Below are positions 1 through 5,228 of a stretch of 5,228 nucleotides of DNA, piece after piece. How positions within the stretch are numbered: the first letter of the stretch is position 1; each line of letters opens with the position of its first letter. The translations under genes were made by a program, and so were the position numbers. This stretch comes from Dechloromonas sp. (lineage in GTDB: Bacteria > Pseudomonadota > Gammaproteobacteria > Burkholderiales > Rhodocyclaceae). Below the pieces are notes generated by a model, which was given only the letters and a program-made list of their open reading frames with translations, was not told the DNA's origin and ran no database searches. The DNA is taken from NCBI GenBank assembly GCA_013693915.1, contig CP059264.1, positions 509,303-514,530 on the forward strand, read 5' to 3'.

Positions 1-922
1 CCCTGGACAGGGTCTGCAAGTTGGCCTGCGAGACCATGCCGGCGTCGCCGACGAAGAGGCAGCGGGTGAGTTGCCAGCCGCGCAAGTCGTCCTTGACCCG
101 GGCGATGGTGGTGACATCGACCGTGTTGCCGGGGAATACCCAGTGGCGCACCGGGAATCCGTCCCGGGTGACGGCCATGCCGACGACGATCTGCGGTGCG
201 TCACCGCGACCGTTCTTGCTGTGACCGCGCTTCCTCGGGGCGGCATAGGTCTTCTTGCCGGCCACCTGACTGCCCCGGACGTTGCCGTCCTTGTCGCCCT
301 CATCTTCCTCGTCGCTCTCGAAGTGCAGCGAGGTGGTGTCGTAGAAGATCACCTCGACGTCCAGGTTGAGCAGATCGGCGACGCGGTGGAAGATGGCTTG
401 TTCGATCACGTCCTTGCTCGCTTCCAGAAAGTCCATGGCGCGGTACAACTGGTGCAGTTTCAGCCCTTGTGTTCCCTCGATGTGCGCGTCTTCCTTGAGC
501 CACTGTTCGTGGCAGTAGAGTTTCGAGGCCGGGGCACAGGCACGGTTGGCAACCAGCGCGAACAGGGCGCGCTCGACATCGAAGCCAAGGTTGCGCATGC
601 CAGCCTGCTGCCGCACGATGGCGTCGATGCCCAGTTGCTTCCAGATGGCTTCGAGCACATAGAGGTCGCCGTAGGGCCAGGCGCAGATCAGGCGCCAATT
701 ACCCCCGGCGCCAACGATCTCTTCCGGCGAACAACGCCGCAGGATGCTCCTGGCCAGCCGACGCAGACGCTCGACTACCTCAGGATCATCGGAGCGTCCG
801 CAGTTATGGACGATGCTGGCTTGCGATCTGCCCTTGGCGGCATCCCAGACGTTCTCCGCCAGTTGCAGGTAGGTCACGACACTGCCATCGGCTCGCCGTT
901 GTTTGCTCTCGCGCAGGTACAT
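1..922 (-). CDS. IS1634-like DDE transposase, N-terminal 307 residues (runs off left edge)
   Basis: The frame is open from the ATG at 922-920 to the left edge without a stop, giving 307 complete codons that begin MYLRESKQRRADGSV. IS1634-type transposases are usually about 550-600 residues, so roughly half is visible. The enzyme would cut and join the IS ends in the cytoplasm using a DDE catalytic triad. The first Asp is probably D195 in YDTTSLHFE (codon 338-340). The second is probably D293 in FVGDAGMVS (codon 44-46). The final Glu, expected in a Y-R-E-K motif, is outside the window. Between them is a family-like stretch, RGHSKNGRGDAPQIVVGMAV, then FPGNTVD. A short acidic run, ESDEEDEGDKDG, follows the first Asp. 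The chosen start has an AGGA 8 bases upstream. No frameshift or stop is seen, so this copy may be functional. Family assignment is by motif recognition, not by search. Confidence 0.92.
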   Translation of the reverse strand, partial: MYLRESKQRRADGSVVTYLQLAENVWDAAKGRSQASIVHNCGRSDDPEVVERLRRLARSILRRCSPEEIVGAGGNWRLICAWPYGDLYVLEAIWKQLGIDAIVRQQAGMRNLGFDVERALFALVANRACAPASKLYCHEQWLKEDAHIEGTQGLKLHQLYRAMDFLEASKDVIEQAIFHRVADLLNLDVEVIFYDTTSLHFESDEEDEGDKDGNVRGSQVAGKKTYAAPRKRGHSKNGRGDAPQIVVGMAVTRDGFPVRHWVFPGNTVDVTTIARVKDDLRGWQLTRCLFVGDAGMVSQANLQTLSR

Positions 923-942
923 GGCCCGTATCCTAGGGCCAT
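921..942 (-). promoter_or_regulatory. Hairpin holding the transposase ribosome binding site and touching the start codon
   Basis: On the transcript strand a perfect 7-bp stem (ATGGCCC with GGGCCAT) encloses an 8-base loop, TAGGATAC. The loop contains AGGA, the likely Shine-Dalgarno sequence, and the last two paired bases are the A and U of the AUG. The inverted repeat is directly visible; that it folds in RNA and lowers translation is inference. RNA structures that limit transposase translation are well known in IS10 and IS50, although there they form mainly in read-through transcripts. Confidence 0.5.
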
Positions 943-1019
943 TTGGATCAAAATATCAACAATCCATGTATCTAGGCGTTTGGCAATCCACCGCCCGGAA
1001 ACCCGCACCATTACTGGGG

Positions 1020-1061
1020 CTCACCCAAAAATGTGCCCGAAAAGTGTCAAACTCGGGTGAG
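1020..1061. repeat. Nested inverted repeats at the probable IS terminus
   Basis: CTCACCC at 1020-1026 is the exact reverse complement of GGGTGAG at 1055-1061. Inside it, CCCGA at 1036-1040 is the reverse complement of TCGGG at 1053-1057. The two stems share bases 1055-1057, so they cannot form together. The position, just outside the transposase gene leader and just before the composition change, fits a transposase-binding end region. Without the other end of the element this is inference. Confidence 0.4.
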
Positions 1062-1234
1062 AATATCGCGTACTAATCGAAGCAAGAACCTTGCGCAGAA
1101 TAAAGCACGCAGCGTGCCATAAATTTTTAATTTAATTATTTCAATGGGTTGGCTGTTCCATCGGCAGTCGACTGATTTCGGAATGTAAAAGATCCGACAG
1201 TCTCTGGCGTCATAGCCCCCTCGCCCGGAGCGAG
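1062..1234. other. AT-richer non-coding stretch between the IS end and the SNF2 stop codon
   Basis: No credible gene is seen on either strand. The stretch contains a nearly pure A/T tract at about 1119-1140, two short perfect hairpins (1082-1094 and 1105-1117), a 10-bp palindrome CAGTCGACTG (1165-1174), and a 5-bp stem next to the SNF2 stop (1220-1234). The lower G+C than the flanking genes fits an operon end and could also be the IS target. Together with the IS leader (923-1061) it makes the only gene-free interval in the window, about 312 bases. Confidence 0.7.
1098..1117 (-). terminator. Possible weak intrinsic terminator of the ubiB-SNF2 operon
   Basis: Read on the minus strand, a 5-bp stem GCACG/CGTGC with a 3-base loop CTG (1117-1105) is followed by TTTATTC. 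It lies about 120 bases after the SNF2 stop, in the direction of operon transcription. The stem is short and the T tract is interrupted, so termination would be weak at best. A Rho-dependent end remains possible. Confidence 0.3.
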
Positions 1235-4200
1235 TCAGCCCGGCAGCGGCTCGAACAGCGCCGCGAGATCGTCGGTGCCGAACTTGAGATCGACGCCGCG
1301 ATCCTCGGAGAGGATGCCGGCGGCCAGTTCGGCCTTTCTATCCTGCAGCGCGAGGATCTTCTCCTCGATGCTGCCGCTGACGATCAGCTTGTAGACGAAG
1401 ACCGGCTTGTCCTGACCGAGACGATGAGCGCGGTCGGTGGCCTGGTTCTCTACGGCCGGGTTCCACCAAGGATCGTAGTGGATGACGGTGTCGGCTGCGG
1501 TCAGGTTGAGGCCGACCCCGCCGGCCTTGAGGCTGATCAGGAAGATCGGCACTTCGCCATTCTGAAAGCGGCTGATCGGCGTTTCCCGGTCGCTGGTGTC
1601 GCCCGTGAGCAACGCGTAGTCGAGGCCGCTGGCGGAAAGCTCGTGTTCGATCAGCGCCAGCATGCTGGTGAATTGCGAGAAGACGAGGATGCGCCTGCCC
1701 TCATCGACGAGTTCCGGCAGCATCGCCATCAGCAGGTCGAGCTTGGCCCGCTCCCTGACCTTGCGCGCCGAACCGACCTTGACCAGGCGCGGGTCGCAGC
1801 ACACCTGGCGCAGTTTCAGGAGGGCATCGAGGATGACGATCTGGCTGCGGCTGAAGCCCTTGCTGGCGATTTCGTCGCGCACCTTGACGTCCATTGCCGC
1901 ACGCACCGTTTCGTAGAGATCGCGTTGCCCGCCTTCGAGTTCGACATTGCGCACGATGATGGTCTTGGGCGGCAGCTCCTGGGCGACATCCTCCTTCTTG
2001 CGGCGCAGGATGAAGGGCCGGATGCGGCGGGCGAGCAGGTCGCGCCGCCGGCTGTCGTTCTGCTTTTCGATCGGCGTCCGCCAGTGCCTGGCGAACTGCC
2101 GGCTGCCGCCGAGAAAGCCGGGCAGCAGGAAGTCGAACTGGCTCCACAACTCGCCGAGATGATTCTCGAGCGGCGTGCCGGTCAGGCACAGGCGGTGCCG
2201 CGTTTCGATCCTGCGCACGGCCTCGGCGCCGCGGCTCTGTGCGTTCTTGACGGTCTGCGCCTCGTCGAGGATCAGCAGGTGGTAGCTGTAGCGCATCAGC
2301 TCGCCGGCGTCGCGCCAGAGCAGCGGGTAGGTGGTCAGGATCACGTCGTTCCCGGGGATTTCGGCGAAACGGCTCTTGCGTTCCGGGCCGTGCAGCGAGA
2401 GCACCCGGAGGTCGGGGGCGAAGCGCGCGGCTTCGTGCTTCCAGTTGAAGATCAGCGAAGTCGGGAGGACGATCAACGCCGGCCGGTCGAGGCGTCCGGC
2501 TTCCTTTTCGAGCAGCAGGTGGGCCAGTGTCTGGGCGGTCTTGCCGAGCCCCATGTCGTCGGCGAGGATGCCCGAGAGATTCTGCGCGCGCAGGAACTGC
2601 AGCCAGGCCAGGCCTTCCTTCTGGTAGTCGCGCAGTTCGAGGCGCAGGCCGGCCGGCGAAACGATGCTCGATACCCCCTGGGCGGCGTGCAGTTGGTCGG
2701 CCAGCGCCAGGATGTCGCCCTGCCCCTTGAACTGCCAGCGGCTCGTGTCGTTGAGCTCGGCCAGCCGCGGCGCGTCGAAGCGCGAGACGCGCAGGGTGTC
2801 GCCGCCGGAAAAGCCGTCGAAGAGGTCGATCAGCGTCGCCGCCAGCGGCTTGATGCGGCTCGCCGGGACCCGGACGCGCCGACGCAGCGGCGTCTGCAAC
2901 TCGATCGGCTCGTCGTCGGCAATGGCGTCGATCAGCGCGCTGTCCAGCCAGCGGGCATCGCGGCGGAACAGCGCGGCGAGCAGCGGGGCGAGCGCCAGGC
3001 GCTGACCGTCGACGATGATGCCCATGTCGAGAGCGAACCAGCCGTTGTCGGACGCGACGAGATCGGCTTCCCAGCCGTCGACCTCGAGCAGGTGGTGGCG
3101 GAAGTCGTCCGGGTATTCGACCTGCCAGCCGGCGGCGCGCAGGGCGTCGCGGCCGTCGCGCATGAAGATGCTCCAGGCGTCTTCGCCGGCCAGCCCGAAG
3201 ACGCCTTCCGGCGGGCGGCCGAAGGTGTCGAGGGTGTGCGACGGAATCTTCTCGAAGCCGGCTGCGGTCAACGCCTGCAGGGCCCTGCTTTCGGCGTTGG
3301 GCCGGCGCTTGAGGTGGACCGTCTCGCCTTCCGGCAGGGTGATGAATTCATGGTGGTCGCCGGGCCGGACGTCGACATCGGCGTAGCGGAAGAGCGGCCG
3401 CGCGACGTCGAAGGCGTCGCCGGTCAGACTGCTTGCATAGCCGCGCCAGGCGCGGTTGCCGTGGGTCGCAATGGTGTCGAGCTGGAGGACCGGCTGCAGC
3501 GGCGCGTCGACGACGCGCAGGTGGATCGCCGCATCCTCGGCCGGCTTCGGCAGGTCGGGAGCGAGTTCGGCCAGGGTCCGGGCGACCACCGCCGCCTCCC
3601 GGGCCGAGAGCGGCGGCAGGCTGAACAGCCGGTTCACCACCGCCGGATTGCCGGCGACCTCGAGCGGGCCGGCTTCGCCTTCGCCGAGGTCGACATACCA
3701 CGGCGGCTGCAAGGGAACAATCAGCGCCGCCGGCGGTTCGGCAATCAATAGCGGCCGTTGCTGGCCGTGCGCGTCGACCCGCCAGCCGACTCTTGCCGGG
3801 CGCAGGCCACCTTCGCCCAGCGGCAGGCCGTCGCCGTTATCCGCGTAAAGGCGTCCGCTGCACGCCAGACGCTCGAGCACCTGGGCGCCTTGCCGCGGTC
3901 CGAGGCCGAAGGCGCGCAGCCCGCCGGCGTCATGCAGGCGGTCGGCCCACAAGCCGCGCAGGATGCCGAGATCCTCCTCGTTGACGAACTGCGGCGGATT
4001 GACCAGCGCGCGTTCGACGTTCCACCACTCCTCGGCGCTGTCGGGGAACTTGCCCTTGGCGATCTCTATTCCGAAATGGCGCTGGTCCGGCGTCCATTTC
4101 AGCAGGTAGAAAAGCTGCTGGCGGCTGCCGGACGGACGCGCCTTCTTCTTGGCCACGGCAATCGAGGCGCGGCGCAGGTCCTCGACCCACGAGAGAACGC

Positions 4201-4525
4201 CGGGGCTGACGCGGTCCGCGACGTTGCGCTCGGCGATGGCGCGCAGCAGCATCGCCGCGACGTGCTTGCAGTGACTGCCGACCGGGCAACTGCAGTTGCT
4301 GAACAGGACCGGCGCGCCGAGCCGGCCGGTGACCAGCTTGGCCAGCGCCACGTAGGGCTTGCGGGCGCTGCCGGGAACCGTGGCACGGATGAATTCGGGT
4401 GCGATTTCCAGGTCCTGGACGGCATCGACATAGCCGCGCGCCTTGTCCAGCTCGCGCTGGCCGAGCCAGTCGCGCAGATGCTTTTCGGTGAAGGTGCCAA
4501 GGGTGGGGGCAGCATCGGGTTTCAA
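1235..4525 (-). CDS. SWIM zinc-finger SWI2/SNF2-family helicase-like ATPase
   Basis: This encodes an ATP-driven DNA translocase or remodelling-type protein of about 1096 residues, of the bacterial HepA/SNF2 group; its substrate is not known from sequence. Numbering from the TTG at 4525, a SWIM zinc finger (CxCx5CxH) uses C78, C80, C86 and H88. A long region, about 100-620, has no motif I recognise. The ATPase follows: LRDYQKEG near 631, motif I DDMGLGKT 656-663 (K662), motif Ia VLPTS near 686, motif II DEAQ 754-757, motif [11 protein letters not shown] 781-788, motif IV ILVFSQF 946-952, motif [13 protein letters not shown] near 998-1009, and motif [13 protein letters not shown] 1028-1038. The end, [12 protein letters not shown], looks intact. 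TTG is chosen because homology-like sequence begins there and it overlaps the ubiB stop as TTGA. No ATG, GTG or TTG lies in frame between it and the SWIM motif, and no strong Shine-Dalgarno is visible. The open frame up to 4969 is Arg/Ala/Pro-rich and overlaps ubiB, so it is rejected. Family sure; start moderately sure. Confidence 0.95.
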   Translation of the reverse strand: MKPDAAPTLGTFTEKHLRDWLGQRELDKARGYVDAVQDLEIAPEFIRATVPGSARKPYVALAKLVTGRLGAPVLFSNCSCPVGSHCKHVAAMLLRAIAERNVADRVSPGVLSWVEDLRRASIAVAKKKARPSGSRQQLFYLLKWTPDQRHFGIEIAKGKFPDSAEEWWNVERALVNPPQFVNEEDLGILRGLWADRLHDAGGLRAFGLGPRQGAQVLERLACSGRLYADNGDGLPLGEGGLRPARVGWRVDAHGQQRPLLIAEPPAALIVPLQPPWYVDLGEGEAGPLEVAGNPAVVNRLFSLPPLSAREAAVVARTLAELAPDLPKPAEDAAIHLRVVDAPLQPVLQLDTIATHGNRAWRGYASSLTGDAFDVARPLFRYADVDVRPGDHHEFITLPEGETVHLKRRPNAESRALQALTAAGFEKIPSHTLDTFGRPPEGVFGLAGEDAWSIFMRDGRDALRAAGWQVEYPDDFRHHLLEVDGWEADLVASDNGWFALDMGIIVDGQRLALAPLLAALFRRDARWLDSALIDAIADDEPIELQTPLRRRVRVPASRIKPLAATLIDLFDGFSGGDTLRVSRFDAPRLAELNDTSRWQFKGQGDILALADQLHAAQGVSSIVSPAGLRLELRDYQKEGLAWLQFLRAQNLSGILADDMGLGKTAQTLAHLLLEKEAGRLDRPALIVLPTSLIFNWKHEAARFAPDLRVLSLHGPERKSRFAEIPGNDVILTTYPLLWRDAGELMRYSYHLLILDEAQTVKNAQSRGAEAVRRIETRHRLCLTGTPLENHLGELWSQFDFLLPGFLGGSRQFARHWRTPIEKQNDSRRRDLLARRIRPFILRRKKEDVAQELPPKTIIVRNVELEGGQRDLYETVRAAMDVKVRDEIASKGFSRSQIVILDALLKLRQVCCDPRLVKVGSARKVRERAKLDLLMAMLPELVDEGRRILVFSQFTSMLALIEHELSASGLDYALLTGDTSDRETPISRFQNGEVPIFLISLKAGGVGLNLTAADTVIHYDPWWNPAVENQATDRAHRLGQDKPVFVYKLIVSGSIEEKILALQDRKAELAAGILSEDRGVDLKFGTDDLAALFEPLPG
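4262..4294 (-). other. SWIM zinc-finger coding segment in the SNF2 protein
   Basis: The segment encodes [11 protein letters not shown], which matches the SWIM pattern CxC...CxH with all four metal ligands present. In known SWIM proteins this fold binds zinc and is thought to contact DNA or protein partners. It separates this protein from RapA-type SNF2 ATPases, which lack it. It also shows that the real protein must start upstream of 4294, which favours the TTG at 4525. Confidence 0.85.
4522..4525 (-). promoter_or_regulatory. TTGA stop/start overlap joining ubiB and the SNF2 gene
   Basis: The ubiB stop TGA (4524-4522) and the proposed SNF2 start TTG (4525-4523) share two bases. A 4-base stop/start overlap is a common sign of translational coupling in bacteria; here the usual ATGA is replaced by TTGA. 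No clear Shine-Dalgarno precedes the TTG, so ribosomes finishing ubiB would be the likely source of initiation. The overlap is seen directly; coupling is inferred. Confidence 0.6.
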
Positions 4526-5228
4526 TAGAGCGAAAGTCCGATCAGCGCTGCCAGCAGCAGCGCGATTGCGGCCAGCCAGCGACTCTGCTGCTTCTGGGCG
4601 GCAATCAGTCGTTCGAGTTGCACCTGCAGGTCGGCTGCCGGTTCGCGCGCCAGTACCTGATGGACAAGCCGCGGCAGTTGCGGCACGGTGCGCGCCAGGT
4701 AGGGGGCTTCCTGCTGGAAGGCGCGCAGCAACCCGCGCTGGCCGACCTGTTCGCTCATCCAGCGCTCGAGGAAGGGCTTGGCGGTCGTCCACAGGTCGAG
4801 TTCCGGGTCGAGCTGGCGGCCGAGGCCCTCGATGTTGAGCAGCGTCTTCTGCAGCATGACCAGTTGCGGCTGGATCTCGACGTTGAAGCGGCGCGAAGTC
4901 TGGAACAGGCGCAGCAGCACCTTGCCGAAGGAGATGTCCTTCAGCGGCCGGTCGAATATGGGCTCGCACACCGAGCGGATGGCCGACTCGAATTCGTCGA
5001 CCCGGGTATCCTTCGGCGCCCAGCCCGATTCGATGTGCGCCTCGGCGACGCGCTTGTAGTCGCGGCGGAAGAAGGCGAGGAAGTTCTGCGCCAGGTAGTT
5101 CTTGTCGCTGTCGGTCAGCGTGCCGACGATGCCGAAATCGAGGGCGATGTAGCGTCCGTCCGGGGCGACGAAGATATTGCCCGGATGCATGTCGGCATGG
5201 AAGAAGCCGTCGCGGAAGACCTGGGTGA
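4522..5228 (-). CDS. ubiB: UbiB/ABC1/ADCK-family protein, C-terminal 234 residues (runs off right edge)
   Basis: UbiB is an atypical protein-kinase-like ATPase needed for ubiquinone biosynthesis, acting at the inner membrane with the Ubi enzymes. Family members are about 500-550 residues, so a little under half is visible; the frame continues past the right edge as [17 protein letters not shown]. The catalytic loop HADMHPGN is at 5199-5176 and the metal-binding LDFG at 5142-5131. Family-typical helical sequence follows, including [26 protein letters not shown]. The last 20 or so residues, [18 protein letters not shown], form one hydrophobic membrane helix ending just before the TGA stop. The A-loop and KxGQ motif that define the family's N-terminal part are outside the window. 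An internal ATG at 5190 lies inside the HADM motif and is not a real start. The gene leads directly into the SNF2 gene with a 4-base overlap. The gene symbol rests on motif recognition. Confidence 0.94.
   Translation of the reverse strand, partial: TQVFRDGFFHADMHPGNIFVAPDGRYIALDFGIVGTLTDSDKNYLAQNFLAFFRRDYKRVAEAHIESGWAPKDTRVDEFESAIRSVCEPIFDRPLKDISFGKVLLRLFQTSRRFNVEIQPQLVMLQKTLLNIEGLGRQLDPELDLWTTAKPFLERWMSEQVGQRGLLRAFQQEAPYLARTVPQLPRLVHQVLAREPAADLQVQLERLIAAQKQQSRWLAAIALLLAALIGLSLY
4525..4581 (-). other. C-terminal transmembrane helix of UbiB
   Basis: The final codons of ubiB encode about 18 uncharged, strongly hydrophobic residues preceded by KQQSR, which fits a membrane anchor with its basic side in the cytoplasm. 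Only one helix is clearly visible here, whereas the E. coli protein is usually described with two C-terminal helices. The stretch before it is polar and helical rather than hydrophobic. Confidence 0.7.

Larger units (their letters stand above)
1..1061 (-). mobile_element. Partial insertion sequence, IS1634-like, transposase-start end
   Basis: This is the end of an insertion sequence that carries the start of a DDE transposase gene; the rest of the element lies off the left edge. The transposase identity supports the call directly. The outer boundary is inferred: about 140 bases separate the start codon from a 7-bp inverted repeat (1020-1026 with 1055-1061), and beyond that the base composition becomes AT-richer and no IS-like content is seen. 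Because the opposite end is absent, terminal repeats cannot be paired and target duplications cannot be identified. The true edge could lie some tens of bases to either side of 1061. The element lies downstream of the SNF2 gene in the same orientation, so operon transcription could run into it. Confidence 0.75.

Noticed and set aside
1022..1050. TTGACA on the minus strand (1050-1045), a perfect -35 box near the IS end reading towards the transposase.
   Set aside because: At a 17-base spacing the -10 position reads TGGGTG, and nearby spacings give nothing close to TATAAT, so I do not call a promoter.
71..1060. A 329-codon open frame on the plus strand over the transposase region.
   Set aside because: It mirrors the minus-strand transposase, has no recognisable motif and runs past the transposase start into the IS end.
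1165..1174. Perfect palindrome CAGTCGACTG as an operator.
   Set aside because: A single 10-bp palindrome with no adjacent promoter or second copy is expected by chance at this scale.
1220..1234. Hairpin CTCGC/GCGAG directly after the SNF2 stop as a terminator.
   Set aside because: The stem is 5 bp and is followed on the minus strand by GGGGGC rather than a T tract.
1424..3751. A 775-codon open frame on the plus strand opposite the SNF2 gene.
   Set aside because: High-GC coding DNA has few stops on its antisense strand. The translation is rich in Arg, Gln, Ala, Val and Asp with no recognisable motif, while the minus strand encodes a clear SNF2 ATPase over the same bases.
4526..4969. N-terminal extension of the SNF2 frame by 148 residues.
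   Set aside because: It overlaps ubiB in another frame, has shadow-like composition and contains no motif.
1..5228. CRISPR array, tRNA, rRNA, toxin-antitoxin or defence cassette.
   Set aside because: No spaced direct repeats, tRNA cloverleaf or rRNA-like sequence was seen, and the coding space is filled by the transposase, SNF2 and ubiB genes. A lone SNF2 ATPase without nuclease or methylase partners is not evidence of a defence system.

Overview
The window is high-GC bacterial DNA (about two thirds G+C by eye). The residues resemble betaproteobacterial proteins of the Rhodocyclales or Candidatus Accumulibacter kind. That placement is an impression from UbiB and helicase sequence style and was not tested by a search. 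All three protein genes lie on the minus strand, so the window reads most naturally from right to left.

Right part (5228 to 4522): the last 234 codons of a UbiB/ABC1/ADCK-family gene, which takes part in ubiquinone biosynthesis. It carries the HADMHPGN catalytic loop, the LDFG metal-binding motif and a C-terminal membrane helix. Its 5' half lies beyond the right edge. Centre (4525 to 1235): a complete SWI2/SNF2-family helicase-like ATPase of about 1096 residues, with an N-terminal SWIM zinc finger and all the usual helicase motifs. Its best start is a TTG that overlaps the ubiB stop codon (TTGA), so the two genes appear to form a translationally coupled pair. The same frame stays open upstream to 4969, but that extension only shadows ubiB.

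Left part: 1234 to about 1062 is a short, AT-richer non-coding stretch with two small hairpins, one of which could be a weak terminator for the ubiB-SNF2 operon. From about 1061 to the left edge lies the transposase end of an insertion sequence that looks like the IS1634 family (IS4-type DDE). Its transposase gene is intact as far as it can be seen (307 codons, open to position 1) and continues off the left edge. The start codon sits at the edge of a perfect 7-bp hairpin that holds the Shine-Dalgarno sequence in its loop.

I see no new multi-gene system. The window is an ordinary housekeeping operon tail with an IS downstream. The points most worth a second look are the TTGA coupling and start choice, the hairpin at the transposase start, the undefined middle of the SNF2 protein, and the IS boundary.
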